From contig NC_051105.1 of the NCBI RefSeq assembly GCF_901709675.1, positions 13,622,604 through 13,686,603 on the forward strand: 64,000 bases of DNA. Reading direction: 5' to 3'. Shown here in pieces: positions 31,766 to 43,420 of the stretch. The translations under genes and the position numbers were made by a program. The stretch's first letter is position 1; each line of letters opens with the position of its first letter. A model generated the notes under the pieces. It was not told the origin of the DNA. It did no database searches and worked only from the letters and a program-made list of their open reading frames with translations. This stretch comes from Syngnathus acus. Its lineage: Eukaryota; Chordata; Actinopteri; Syngnathiformes; Syngnathidae.

Positions 31766-33790
31766 CAGTTTTTTTTTTTTTTGATTGATTGATTCACTTT
31801 ATTTCTTCACAACATCATTGATCATTATTACATGTACATAGATCACGACATTTTATTAGCATGAAGAAAAGGGTCCCCGAGTGAAGCTAAGTATAAGCTT
31901 ATATAACGGGGCCCAGACAGACAGACGAATGCACAGACAGACACTCATCATACACACTCTCAACCCAGCTAACTATGGAAATATGAATTTAAATATAGGT
32001 TTGTAAAAGATGGCTAAAAAGATGGTTTTTAAAATTGGAGATAGACAGAATGACCATTAGGACTTCATCCATTCTGTTCCAAATCTGAGGTCCTCTACTT
32101 GCCACACTCATACTGGTGCGCACACATCTGCGGTACTTCCCTAGGATCTGCGTTTTACCTCGCGTCTGATGGGAATGCTGGAGTTTAGTGATGGGGATAA
32201 GACTGCACAGCATGTGGTTTCTCTTGTTCACAACCTGAAACACGACATATGTATTCTGAAATTCAAGCAGCTCAGGTAGTCTTAATAACTCAAAATGGTG
32301 GAAGAGAGGGAGGGATGGAGAATTAAACAAGACAGAGCCCCAATGACTTTCTTTTGTAGAGAGTGAAGTTTTTTAAGGTGACTAGAGAAGGTGTGGCCCC
32401 ATATAACATTGCAATAGTTGAGATGAGGTTCAAATAGAGTTTTATATAAAATCAGGAGTATTGACTGAGGGAGGAAATGTCTGACTTTGTAAAATGAACC
32501 CACATATTTTGATAATTTGGATACAAAGTGATCTATGTGACATTTAAAATTGAGCGAGTCATCTATGAAGACCCCCAGGAATTTTGTAGCATTGACTCTT
32601 AATTTCTTCCCCATTAATGACAATTTGGCAGTGATTCATGTTTTTAAAATGTTTATTTAAATAAAAAATCATGTAATACGTTTTACTAGTATTTAAAGAC
32701 AATTTATTGCATTTGAACCAATCAGCCACTTTAGTTAGTTCTGTATTTACAGAATCTTGCAAAATTTCAGGACTTTTGTGTGATCCAAATAAGTTAGTAT
32801 CGTCAGCAAAGATAATTTTGTGAAAGATTGTGGAGGAATTTACAAATTCATTTATGTATAAAATAAATAACATTGGCCCCAAAATGGATCCCTGGGGGGA
32901 CACCACAGGTTGTAGTCTTGCAAAAGGAGTTATTGTCCATTACATGAACATATTGTTCTCTGTTGTCCAAGTAACTTCTGAACCAGTCCAATGCAATACC
33001 TCTTATACCATAATGTTGTAATTTATGTAGTAAAATATCAAAATTAATGGTATCAAAAGCCTTTGATAAGTCCAAGAAAATACCAATACCACATTTCCCC
33101 TCCTCAAAGCAGTCATTAATCTTTTCGATAAGATCAATCATTCCCATAGATGCCGTACTCTTTTTTTTCTGAAACCATACTGGGAAGGAACAAGAATATT
33201 CAGCATGTCTAGGTATCCACTTAGTCTATTGTACACAACCTTCTCCATCACTTGAGAAAAAACTGATAAAATAGAAATCGGTCGGTAGTTGCTCAGGTCA
33301 TTTTTGTCTCCTGTTTTAAAAATTGGGATGACCTTATATATTTTTAACTTTTTGGGTACCGTCCCAGTAAGCAGGGAAAGATTACTACAATGGGCCAAAG
33401 GCTCTACAATAATGAGCGCTTTTACCATTTTGCTAGATAGTCCATCAACGCCAACAGTATGTGAACTCCTTAAGTTAGAGATTAATTTAAAAAGTTCAGT
33501 ACCATCAGTAGGTGCCATGTAAAAGGAATGAGCGTAATTACCAGTGAGAAACTGTTTAAAGGATAATCCTTGTGGTTGGCTAATTTTCTTACTGAGGTTT
33601 AGACCTATTGAGGTGAAATAGTCATTGTAATTTTGTGCTAGATTGGCAGTGGTGTAATCAGCATCGGGGAACGTAATAATTTTTTGCCTCCTGTTTAAGA
33701 CTTCATCTAGCACCCTCCAGGTCTCTTTGCTGTCCCCCTTGATGCCTGTAAGAGCTGTATGTAGTGTTGTTTTTTGCTTTTCCTTATGAT
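31766..33790 (-). pseudogene. LINE (CR1/Jockey group) reverse transcriptase, broken
   Basis: Minus-strand frames 33713-33138, 33147-32848, 32906-32559, 32623-32282 and 32330-31989 form one LINE protein. Seen in order: [43 protein letters not shown] (motif A), a damaged GVPPG in place of [32 protein letters not shown] (catalytic box) and the thumb region. At least four frame breaks make it inactive. The endonuclease is missing. The 3' end is a run of GATT repeats with poly-T on the plus strand (31766-31795). The clade (Nimb/Daphne/CR1-like) needs a tree to settle. Confidence 0.8.
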
Positions 33791-33835
33791 GTAAGTTTAT
33801 TTTTTATAGGAGATATATTTGTCTTTATTAAGACT

Positions 33836-35117
33836 ACCGTATTTTTCGGACTATAAGTCACGTTTTTTTCATAGTTTGGGTGGGGGGGTGATTTATACTG
33901 AGGAGCGACTTATATGTGAATTTTTTCACAAATTTTCAAAAAAAAAAAAAAAAAGGGAAACCGCGATAAACAAACCGCGATGTAGCAAGGGATTATTTTG
34001 ACGTCAGCGTCGCGCGCAGCAGTTTTTTACATAAAGGACAAAAATTCAATCACGGGATGACAAAGATGACGAAGGGCCCAACGTACTACCAGCATCATTA
34101 GCGGCTTTGTTTGTAAGTGACACGGAGGACGAAGAGTTTGAAGGATTTAATGATTTGGAGTGACACAGAAGGTTTGAAAAACTACCGTATTTTTCTGACT
34201 AAAAGTCGCTCCGGAATATAGGTCGCATTAGCCACATAATGCACAATAACGTGAAAAAAAACATATATAAGTCGCTCCGGAGTATAAGTCGCATTTTGGG
34301 GGAAATTTATTCGACAAAATCCAACACCAAGTACAGACATGAACGAGCAACAACAGGCTAAACAATAGGTATGCTAACGTGACATAAACACAAACGATAA
34401 CCTGAGAACGGGCCTGACGTAACATTCAGAGTTATTCAAATAACTATTACATAAATAACACATTTATAAAACCATCTGTGTCACTCCAATTCATTAAATC
34501 CATCCATCTTTATGTCAACAATGCCGGCTGGGTGCGCGCCGCTGACGGCGGTTGCACTTCAAAATATTCCACAGACCCATATAACGATATATAAATTATA
34601 TATCAAATAACAATTAAATTAGCAATAATATTATCAAACTATCTGTGTCACTCCAATTCATTAAATCCATCGATCGTCCTTTATGTCAACAATGGGTGCG
34701 CGTCGCTGACGGCCCTTGCACTTCAAAATATTCCACAGGCCCATATAACGATATATAAATTATATATATCAAATAACTATTACCGTATTTTTCGGACTAA
34801 AAGTCGCTCCGGAAGATAGGTCGCATTAGCCATAAAATGCACAATAACGGGGCGTGCGTAAAAGCCATAATAGTTTTTCAAACCTTCTGTGTCACTCCAA
34901 ATCATTAAATCTTTCAAACTCTTTGTCCTCCGTGTCACTTACAAACAAAGCCGCTAATGATGCCGGTAGTACGTGGGGCCCTTCGTCATTCCATGATCGA
35001 ACCTTTGCCCTTTATGTAAACAACCGCCGCGCCGCGCCGCGCTGCTGACATCACTTGAAATTCAAATTACAGTAATCCCTTGCTACATCGCGGTTCGTTT
35101 ATCGCGGTTTCTAAATT
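33836..35117. mobile_element. Cluster of nested CCGTATTTTTCGG- and Tigger-type element ends
   Basis: Element starts CCGTATTTTTCGGACTATAA or close variants lie at about 33837, 34184 and 34784. Two TGTAGCAAGGGATTA/TAATCCCTTGCTACA ends (near 33980 and 35075) belong to a second, Tigger-like terminal repeat. A short frame at 34078-34163 ends SDTEDEEFEGFNDLE-stop, the acidic C-terminus of a lost transposase. The order of events is not resolved. Confidence 0.6.
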
Positions 35118-35121
35118 TTAA

Positions 35122-37000
35122 GCCACAAGCTAGCAAAATGAATAAAAACAAACATCTTTGGAAAGTTTCTTTGTGAAGGGGAAAAGGCCCAGTGATGAGA
35201 AAGAACAAGAGCCGACGACTCCCAAGAAAAAGAAAGCCACATTCAACAGACAATACCAGGAGTCCTAATTAAAATATGGCTTTATCGCGACAGGTAACTC
35301 TCACGCACTCAGCCCACTCTGCATAATATGCGGTGGCCAGCTCTCTAATGAGGCAATGAAGCCCTCAAAACTGCTTCGCCACGTGGAGACCAAGCACCCT
35401 GAACTAAAAGACAAGTCCTCTAAGTATTTTGAAAGAAAAAAACGGGAACACGAAGAAAAGAAGAAATTACTGAGGGGCAACACATCAGCAAATGCGAGCG
35501 CACTGAGAGCATCATACTTAGTGGCTAGCCATATTGCTAAGGCTAAGAAGGCATTCACCATTGATGAAGAATTGATCCTGCCCGCCACGAAAGACATTTG
35601 CCGTGAATTTCTAGAAGGGACTGCGGTTAAAAAGATAGCACAGGTGCCTCTGTCGGCTAGCACCGTGACTCGGTGCATTGAAGAAATAGCCGAAGACATT
35701 GAGACACAATTGTTGGAGAGGATTAATACATCACCATGGTACGCACTCCAGGTTGACGAGTCTACAGATGATACCAACAAGGCAACACTACTTGTTTATG
35801 TGCGATATCTTTATCAGGAGGATGTGCTCGAGGATATTTTATGTGCACTATCGTTGCCAACCAAAACCACAGCCACAGAACTATTCAAGTCGATGGATGG
35901 TTACATTTCAGGAAAACTGAAATGGTCCTTTTGTGTCGGCATATGCACAGACAGAGCTGCAACGATGACCGGATGGCCGTCTGGATTAATTGTTTGGATT
36001 AAGGAGGTTGCACTTGAGTGTGACGCATTGTGTCATTCACAGGGAAATGCTGGCTAACTGAAAAATGCCACTGGAATATAACAGCGTATTGAATGATGTC
36101 GTTAAAGTTATTAACCACATCAAAGCACACGCCCTTAACTTGTGCCTGTTTGAACAGTTTTGTGAGGAGATGGACGCGGAGCACCAACGCCTTCTCTTAT
36201 ACACAAAAATAATATGGTTATCCCGAGGGAAATCGCTGGCCAGAGTGTTTGAATTACGAAAGCCGCTGCAGAGATTTCTCTCTGAGAAAAAGTCACCGCT
36301 GGCAGCACATTTCATTGACAAGGAATGGGTCGCAAAACTAGCTTACTTGTGCAACATATACAACCTGCTCAATGAACTTTATCTGTCACTTCGGGGGAAA
36401 ATGACAACTGTCTTCAAGTTGGCAGATAAAATAGCTGCATTTAAAGCCAAACTGGATTTGTGTGGACGGCGCGTGAACAGAGGCATATTGGACATGTTTC
36501 AAACATTGGCGGAGATTTTGGGTGAGACTGAGCCTGAGCCTTCATTCTCCCAGCTGGTGCACGATCACCTGTCTTTGCTTTTAAAAGAGTTCGAGGTACT
36601 TTCCAACCACAAAAGACCCACAAAATGGCAAGGAATGGATCTGCGACCCTTTTGTCAACAGACCAGGTGACTCCAGCATGTCTATGCAAGAAGAAGATCA
36701 ACTGCTGGAGATCGCAAATGACGGCGGACTTAGAATTATGTTCGAGACAACAACTCTGCCGGTGTTCTGGATTAAAGTCATGGCAGAGTACCCTGAGATC
36801 GCCACAGCAGCACTGAAAACCCTTCTGCCATTTCCGACATCCTATCTGTGTGAAGCGGGGTTTTCTGCAGTGACAGCAACCAAAACAAAACTATGGAGTA
36901 GACTGGACATAAACAACACACTTCGGGTGTCATTATCTTCCATTACACCGAGATGGGACCGTCTTGTTGCAGAAAAACAAGCTCAGGGCTCCCATTGAGT
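35122..37000 (+). pseudogene. Charlie/Buster-type hAT transposase, frameshifted
   Basis: DDE-type transposase related to ZBED5-like domesticated genes. Visible: a lysine-rich N-terminus, the zinc finger HALSPLCIICGGQLSNEAMK with LLRHVETKHPELK, the catalytic region WYALQVDESTDDTNKATLLV (first acid), CTDRAATMTG, a damaged 'H..IHREML' block near 36030, PLEYNSVLNDVVKVINHIKA, and the C-terminal dimerisation block TLLPFPTSYLCEAGFSAVTA with TKTKLWSRL and the end near 36998. Frame breaks at about 35270, 36040 and 36670, plus early stops, show it is dead. A TIR-like right end of the same superfamily is at 37600-37631. The left end was not found. Confidence 0.85.
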
Positions 37001-37289
37001 CATCGTAACAATGAGTTAAAATTTTCCTGCACTATATATTCGTTTTTGTGTTGTATCTGTACCTTATTCGTTCATTCATGTTTAAACGTTATCATAGCGA
37101 CCAGAGTCAAAGAGTGTTAGGGGCAGAGTGGATATTACTTGTTGTTTCCGCGATGTTACGATGCTGCTAGTAAAGTTGCATTGGATTTGTTTTTGTGCCA
37201 GTCGTACCATTTTATTTTGTTGTATTTATTCGCCACACCTTAAAGGCCCGTAGGCCCTAAGAAGAGGCTACAACTTCCAAGAAAAAGAC

Positions 37290-37631
37290 AACTGGATTAA
37301 ACTCAAGACAGAATATCCCGAGATCGCCACAAAAGCAATGAAAACCCTGCTTCCCTTTCCAACAAAATTTGTCTTTATGAAGATGGGATTTTCTGCGGTT
37401 ACAGCGACCAAAACAAAGCTACGGAGCAGATACTTAATGGTGAGTTTAATTTTTATGCGCTTTGTATGTTTTTATGCCAGTCGTATCATTGTATTTAATC
37501 GTATTTATATATTTATTATAAATGTATTATTTAATTATATGAATGTATTATTTATTTATATAAAGCCAGGTCCGCGAAAATATTTCTGACATGTAACCGG
37601 TCCGTGGCGCAAAAAAGGTTGGGGACCACTG
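37290..37631 (+). pseudogene. Second hAT C-terminal fragment and terminal repeat
   Basis: Encodes YPEIATKAMKTLLPF and GFSAVTATKTKLRSRYL, a repeat of the dimerisation block that ends the transposase at 36,8xx, followed by a degraded 3' region and the end ACCGGTCCGTGGCGC ... GGTTGGGGACCACTG. It is either a partial duplication or a second element of the same family. Confidence 0.7.
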
Positions 37632-37930
37632 CTCTCCGTGACAACGTCAAGTCCTCTGATTGTTTTTTTTTGGTCCCGATCTACGTCGCGGAAGCCACTC
37701 AAAACAATGGTGGCTAAGGTACTCCTCATCGTGTTACGTATAGTCCTCTGATTGTTTTGTTTGTCCTGATCTACGTCAACGCCTGTATATTACGGAAGCC
37801 GCACAAAACAACTTTACAGATTTTTTTTATTTGGTCCACACAAAAGGCGCACCTTCATAAAAGGCGCACCTTTGTTTTTTGAGAAAATTAAAGGCATTTA
37901 TGTACGCCCTTTGGTCGTGAAAATACGGTA

Positions 37931-38395
37931 AAAACTGAGACGCACTACCGCACATAAGTCCTAGATCATGTAGTTTCATAAGTAAATAAAAGCAGTGATT
38001 GGAAAGGATGCTGGCCCTTTTGTATCTTTCACAACAGACTGTTGGTCTGGGGACAGTGGAGCTCTGATGAGTCTAACTTGTCATTTCATTAACGACAACT
38101 GGGAAAGGAAACAAGTCATCCGAAATGCCAAGGCCATGTCTACCTCCCACACTGGGGAGTACATCAGCAACATGTTCATCAGCCTGCTGAAGTACTGGGA
38201 CGTCAGCCATGACAGGGTTGTACTTGTGCTCCGTACCAGTGGTGCTAACATAGTTAAGGCCTCAGATTGGCAGAAATACCTGATCATAACCTGTTGTGGT
38301 GACCAACGGCATCAACAGTCACATTAATGCCAAGTTGAAGAACATAGGTAAACATTTCAACCCCTTTGTGCTTGCAAAGCAGAACCTAAATGAAT
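37931..38395 (+). pseudogene. ZBED-type hAT transposase, segment 2 (catalytic start)
   Basis: Continues segment 1 after the insertion: AVIGKDAGPFVSFTTDCWS (catalytic aspartate in TTD.W), MSLTCHFINDNWERKQVI, TSHTGEYISNMFISLLKYWD and VVLVLRTSGANIVKA, where the family has a second aspartate (RDNA) that reads RTSGA here. The catalytic site is therefore lost. The frame is interrupted at 38396 by a Rex3-like LINE fragment and resumes at 38690. Confidence 0.8.
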
Positions 38396-38396
38396 A

Positions 38397-38690
38397 GGGT
38401 GAGAGGCTCGGTCATCCGTGAGGGACTCTGAGTCGAGCCACTGCTCCTCCACGTTGAGAGGAGCCAGATGAGGTGGCTTGGGCATCTCATTAGGATGCCT
38501 CCTGGACGCCTCCCCAGGGATGACCCAGGAGCTGGAGAGACTATGTCTCTCGGCTGGCCTGGGAATGCCTTGGGATCTGCCAGGATGAGCTGGACAAAGT
38601 GGCTGGGGAGAGGGAAGTCTGGGCGTTCCTCCTAAAGCTGTTGCCCCCACGACCTGACCCTGGATAAGCGGTAGAAGATGGATGAAATAA
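38397..38690 (+). mobile_element. Rex3-like (RTE clade) LINE 3' end
   Basis: Contains the Rex3 tail phrases GGTGAGAGGCTCGGTCATCC, CACGTTGAGAGGAGCCAGAT, GAGACTATGTCTCTCGGCTG, GTGGCTGGGGAGAGGGAAGT and ACGACCTGACCCTGGATAAG, ending GATGGATGAAA. An internal deletion of about 35 bp is seen after CTCCCCAGG. Strongly 5'-truncated; inserted in the hAT relic. Confidence 0.85.
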
Positions 38691-38846
38691 AAAAAAAGAC
38701 CTTGGCCTCCCCCAGCACAGTCTCATTCAGTTTGAACCCACTCCATGTTCCACATGATGCAGAGAATACTGGAGCAGAAACATGCAGTGAACATCTATGC
38801 TGAAGAATATGAAAAATTTTATACTCTAAGTGCAGATCAGTCGGAC
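38690..38846 (+). pseudogene. ZBED-type hAT transposase, segment 2b
   Basis: Encodes LGLPQHSLIQFEPTP, then RILEQKHAVNIYAEEYEKFY, the middle of an Ac/ZBED1-type transposase (family: cysteine/tryptophan-rich CHL..W, then the RW.ST...L.R..EQ..A block). Cut at 38847 by the BEL/Pao relic. Confidence 0.65.
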
Positions 38847-40285
38847 TGTCATGTCTTTGTTTTGTAGTCTGTGATTATTGTTACGATCCAGCCTGAAGAC
38901 TCCTTCGAGTTGGTGAATTCTTCATCAGATCCTGACATCCGTCCCCTAGTGTCGACTATGAGCACAACCATGTCGAGCAAACAACTCGGGTCTCAGCGCT
39001 TCTCCAAGTTTTCAAGTTGGACACAGCAAAGCTCTTGGTTCGACACCACCATGAGAAGACAAAACATCAGGGACGACTGTTCACTGAGGGCGCTGCGCGG
39101 GCCGCCGGTTTCTGGATAATTGGCGGCAAAAGGCGTGTGAGCAGCGTGATCCACGGGTGTGTGACATGTCGCAAACTGCGTGGCACCCCCCAAACACAGA
39201 AGATGGCCGACCTTCCGGCAGACCGCCTCTCTACCGAACCTCCATTCACAAACGTGGGCATCGATGTGTTCGGACCATGGACCGTATCTTCACGCCGTAC
39301 GAGAAGTGGCCTCGCTCACAGTAAGCGGTGAGCAGTGTTATTTATGTGCATGAGTGTACGAGCCGTCCACATCGAAGTCATTGAATCCTTAGACACCTCA
39401 AGCTTCATCAACGCCCTCCGGCGTTTCCTTGCCATCAGGGGCCCTGTGAAGCGCATCCGTTCTGATCGAGGAACCAACTTTGTCGGCGCTTGTAAAGAGC
39501 TGAAGGTCCCCTCGAACGTCGACAACGCTTCGGTCGAGAAGTTCCTCCTGGACCAAGGATGTGCATGGAAGTTCAATGTTCCACACGCCTCTCACATGGG
39601 GGGTTCATGGGAGAGGATGATCGAGACTCAGCCACGAAGCACTCTCCAAGCACTCTGTCTCTAAGACAGACGGGTCAAAACTGTACCAGCTTCCCATCTC
39701 CGAGACGGTCCTCCTCCTTGCCCCTGATAAGAAACAGGAAGAACTGTATAATGGACCTTTAAGGTTGTGGCAAAATGCCAGACGGGGAGTGTCATGTCTT
39801 TGTTTTGTAGTCTGTGATCATTGTTACGATACTCTAGTAAAAGTCTACTGGCCCTTTAAGAGTAGGTCACGTGACTAGAATCAGGAAGTAAGCAGGGCAG
39901 TAAACACACGTTTCAGCACGGTGTTGAAAGCGAACGCTGCTTGTTCCATTCTCTCCTGCAGTTCGGCAAAACTACTGCCTAAATTTTGCGTTATACAAGG
40001 CATCGTTGGTATGTACCTTAGTTTTAAGTTATGTACCGAAATACATCTTTTGAGTTCTGAAATTATAGTTTCCTGTGATGTTAGACGATCTGTTGGGAAA
40101 GCTAACGTCATGTTGGTTAGCCAGTCTCCTGCCGCCCTATTGTAGCCGTAGTCAATGTGTTCATGTGTAATAAGTATATAAATAATGATTCACTAATTCA
40201 TAGTTCAAACAGACAAATACAATTAATAAACACAGTGATTGTGTTACTATACAGTGATTCATAAGATAACAGTGTGTTTGTTACA
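38847..40285 (+). mobile_element. BEL/Pao LTR retrotransposon relic
   Basis: A 41-bp remnant of the 5' LTR (TGTCATGTCTTTGTTTTGTA..., 38847-38887) is followed by an integrase segment and a full 3' LTR at 39790-40285 that starts with the same bases and ends GTTTGTTACA. A purine-rich tract (AGACGGGGAG) sits directly before the 3' LTR, as expected for the plus-strand primer. Gag, protease and most of the polymerase are missing. The sequences outside the two ends (CGGAC, GTGAC) do not clearly duplicate. Confidence 0.8.
38980..39664 (+). pseudogene. BEL/Pao integrase fragment
   Basis: Integrase joins element DNA to the chromosome. Seen: the zinc-binding H...H...C..C module (HHEKTKHQGRLFTEGAARAA ... 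CVTCRKLRG), the first catalytic aspartate in NVGIDVFGPW, the second in RIRSDRGTNFVGA, and the glutamate-containing end ASHMGGSWERMIE. A tryptophan codon has become TGA at 39329-39331, splitting the frame, and the C-terminal domain ends early near 39664. It is therefore dead. The 'GG.WER' block and neighbouring HHCC spacing are those of BEL/Pao rather than Gypsy elements. Confidence 0.82.
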
Positions 40286-40349
40286 GTGACGTGATACATA
40301 TTTCATATTGCGAATGTTAAAGGCATGATTGAGATTTCATATTGATTTA

Positions 40350-41560
40350 CCGTAATTTTCGGACTATAAGTCACGGTTTTTTTCATAGTTTGGGTGGGGG
40401 GGCGACTTATAAGGAGCGACTTATATATGTTTTTTTTTCAAAAATGTTCCCCAAAAAAAAAAAGTGAAACCGCGATAAACGAACCGCGATGTAGCAAGGG
40501 ATTACTGTAATTTGAATTTCAAGTGACGTCAGCAGCGCGACGCGGCGTGGCGGTTGTTTACATAAAGGACAAAGATTGATCACGGGATGACGAAGATGAC
40601 GAAGGGCCCCACGTGCTACCGGCATCATTAGCGGCTTTGTTTCTAAGTGACACGGCGGACGAAGAGTTTGAAGGATTTAAGGATTTGGAGTGACACAGAA
40701 GGTTTGAAAAACTATTATGGCTTTTACCCACGCCCGGTCCTACTCTAAGGAGCTCTCTTTCACCTCCGTGGATGGAAGTCGAGGGCCGGCGCTCGGCCGG
40801 GTGGCTGTCCGGGGACGGTGGATGGGGCTCGGTCATGGCTTTTACGCACGCCCGGTCCTATTCTATGGATCTCTCTTCCACTTCCGTGATTGGAAGTCCA
40901 CGCCGCCACACGCCTGGAAGTTTGTTTTGTTAAATAAAGAGCCGTTTACCAAACCCACGTCTTTCCTTGTACTTTCTTAAGGCTACAATATAGTTATATA
41001 CTAGATCTGTGGAATAACGACGAGGCTGACGTCAGGGCTCACGCGCGGCGTTGTTGACAAAGGACAAGGAATTTGATCGATGGATTTAATGATTTAGAGT
41101 GCACAGATGGTTTGATAATATTATTGCTTATATAATAGTTATTTGATTTCTAATTTATATATCGTTATATGGGCCTGTGGAATATTTTGAAGTGCAAGCG
41201 CCGTCAGCGGCGCGCACACATTGTTGACAAAGGACGATCGATGGATTTAATGAATTAGAGTGACACAGATGGTTTTATAAACGTGTTATTTATGTAATAG
41301 TTTTTTTTAAATAACTCTGAATGTTACGTCAGGGCCGTTCTCAGCTCTTCGTTTGTGTTTATGTCACGTTAGCATACCCATCGTTTAGCCTGTTGTTGCT
41401 CGTTCATGACTGTTCTTGGTGTTGGAGTTTGTCGAATAAATTGCCCCCCAAAATGCGACATACTCCGGAGTGACTTATATATGTTTTTTTTCACTTTTTT
41501 GGGCATTTTATGGCTGATGCGACTTGTACTCCGGAGCAATTTATAGTCCGAAAATTACGG
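40350..41560. mobile_element. TA-inserting DNA transposon (CCGTAATTTTCGG ends), nested
   Basis: Inverted ends CCGTAATTTTCGGACTATAAG and TTATAGTCCGAAAATTACGG are flanked by TA on both sides (40348-40349 and 41561-41562). The left arm includes the Tigger-like terminal sequence GATGTAGCAAGGGATTACTG (near 40489) and a frame ending SDTADEEFEGFKDLE-stop (40605-40692). The right half repeats the GGATTTAATGATTTAGAGTG block twice more (near 41083 and 41240). Confidence 0.75.
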
Positions 41561-41562
41561 TA

Positions 41563-41877
41563 ATTCATTTAGTTCATATGACTGATTATACGAGGTGGTT
41601 TGTATTCCCCCAGTTTCACCCTTTCCCTTGTTATTAAACCAGGAGTCAACCTACAACCTGGGCTTCAGAGTCTTGATGAGTGGAAGTGGTTGAGCTTACT
41701 GTCTTTGGATATTCAACATATTTGGAGGGCAGGATAGGGCCATAATATCAAATTTGATTGACACGCGTCAACTGGTTAAGGAAGTTACACTAGAGGTCAG
41801 CAAATTGGAGGCTTCCATCTCCTGTGTCATCCCAAGCATTGCAGTGCTGAAGATGGTGATTCAGGCAGAGTTAAACT
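41563..41877 (+). pseudogene. ZBED-type hAT transposase, segment 3a
   Basis: Partly recognisable: a W-containing EW.WL block and KEVTLEVSKLEASISCVIPS followed by IAVLKMVIQ, corresponding to the region of Ac/ZBED1 transposases between the insertion domain and the C-terminal dimerisation domain. Degraded, with several stops. Confidence 0.55.
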
Positions 41878-42177
41878 TAAAGTCCCAATGATTGTCACAC
41901 ACACATCTGGGTGTGGTGAAATGTGTCCTCTGCATTTAACCCATCCCCGTGTGATTGTGATCCATCCCCTGGGGGAGAGGGGAGCAGTGAGCAGCAGCGG
42001 TGCCGCACTCGGGAATCATTTGGTGATCTAACTCCCCAATTCCAACCCTTGATGCTGAGTGCCAAGCAGGGAGGCAATGGATCCCATTTTTATAGTCTTT
42101 TGGTATGACCCGGCCGGGGTTTGAACCCTCAACCTTCCAGTCTCAGGGCGGACACTCTACCACTAGGCCACTGAGAG
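41878..42177 (-). mobile_element. tRNA-derived SINE, copy 2
   Basis: Minus strand starts CTCAGTGGCCTAGTGG, A-box region TAGTGGTAGAGTGTCC, B-box GGTTCAAACCC. About 90% similar to copy 1 along its length as read by eye. It sits inside the hAT relic. Confidence 0.85.
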
Positions 42178-42800
42178 GATCGTAACACAAGGGGGATCAA
42201 AACATGAAGCAGACAATGCTGCAAAGTTTGCAGGAAAGGTTTGGCAGGATGGAGGAGGCAAAATGTTTGGTGCTAGCAACACTACTGGATCCTTGATATA
42301 AGAATCATGTCTTCTTTACAGTGGACACACTTACCAAGGGAAAACAATAGATAAAAGAAGAGCATGCCATTGTGTCAGAGCAACTAACAGCCACCACTGA
42401 AGACCAAGGATCAGATCCAAAGCAGAAAAGGGTGGAAGGTGAAGAATTGCCTGGTCCCTCAAGTGTTCTTGAACAAATGTATGTAAATATCTTGGGGCCA
42501 CATGGGACTCCTATGCAGGAGAATGATGATGAGCATCACATCTCTGAGCAGCTTGATCAGTACCTCCGTGAGCCTATTGATTGACTGACAGACAGGTAAA
42601 CCACCGGAATGCTGCTTTCACCACTGGCATGGAAATTTGTCTGTCCCCTTTCTCTGTTCCCAGCAAAAGATTATTTAGTGAGATTGGGAATATTTATGAT
42701 GACAAGAGGAGCCGCCTCGCAGGAGAACATGCAAAACAGTTATGTTTCTTGCATGACAAATGACATTCTTAACCTGGGAGTACTGAGATTTTTTTAATTT
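42178..42800 (+). pseudogene. ZBED-type hAT transposase, segment 3b (dimerisation domain)
   Basis: Encodes QSLQERFGRMEEAKCLVLAT with LLDP, the 'LDPR.K' block of hAT transposases, and at 42620-42763 SVPSKRLFSEIGNIYDDKRS with RLAGEHAKQLCFLHDK, the C-terminal dimerisation motif of Ac/ZBED1-type proteins. Stop after LLDP and frame shifts around 42590-42640. With segments 1, 2, 2b and 3a this reconstitutes the order of a single transposase gene scattered over 12.5 kb. Confidence 0.8.
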
Positions 42801-43034
42801 TTGATGACGTAAAGTTTTGATGAGCAAGTTATTAATGATAAAATTACAGTCAAAAGTTGTTGACTAGTATTCTGGTTTGAAACAGGTTAATATGGTAATA
42901 CAAATTTAAACCCCAGTCTTTGTAAAAAGCTTTTTGTACATTTGATTTTTAGAAATCAATAGACGAATATAATAAAAGCTGAATAAAACATACACATACG
43001 TAACTGCACAGCCTAAATTCTGATTTGTATAGAG

Positions 43035-43416
43035 CAGTGGTTCTTAACCTGGGTTCAATCAAACCCTAGGGGTTCGGTGAGTCGGTCTCAGGGGTTCAGC
43101 AGAGCCTGCACTGCGGAGGTCCGAACATACCTGATTTATCGTGTAAATTTGTGATGACGCATATCTGAACTGGTCTCGCAAAGGCAACAGCAGAAGTCAC
43201 ACTGATTTGCAGGTGTGAAATTTGTTGTGAGTTCATGCATTGTGTTGGTTTTGTTCTTTGAACAAGGTGATGTTAATGCAAGGCTCATTTTGAGCACCAG
43301 TAAAAAACATTGTCTTGAATTTGAAAAAAAAAAAATTTTTCACTAAAGAGGGCTTCGGCGAATGAGCATATGAAACTAATGGGTTTCGGTACTTCCAACA
43401 AGGTTAAGAACCACTG
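43035..43416. mobile_element. Non-autonomous hAT element, copy 2 (382 bp)
   Basis: Same family as 7779-8131 (CAGTGGTTCTTAACC ... GGTTAAGAACCACTG). The left duplication GTATAGAG is at 43027-43034. Its partner is not at 43417 but at 46505-46512, because two later insertions split the right junction. Confidence 0.85.
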
Positions 43417-43420
43417 GTAT

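Larger units (their letters stand above)
30639..37928. mobile_element. 7.3-kb TA-flanked inverted-repeat composite inside the hAT relic
   Basis: Left end CCATATTTTCACGACCAAAG (continuing GGCGCAC) and right end CCTTTGGTCGTGAAAATACGG are inverted repeats, with TA on both outer sides. The hAT protein reading breaks exactly at these points. The interior includes an L2 tail, a Tigger-like element, a LINE fragment and a Charlie-type hAT, all later arrivals or passengers. The original core element is short and non-coding as far as I can see. Confidence 0.6.

Noticed and set aside
38842-40290. Target duplication for the BEL/Pao relic (CGGAC/GTGAC)
   Set aside because: Only three of five bases agree; could be coincidence.
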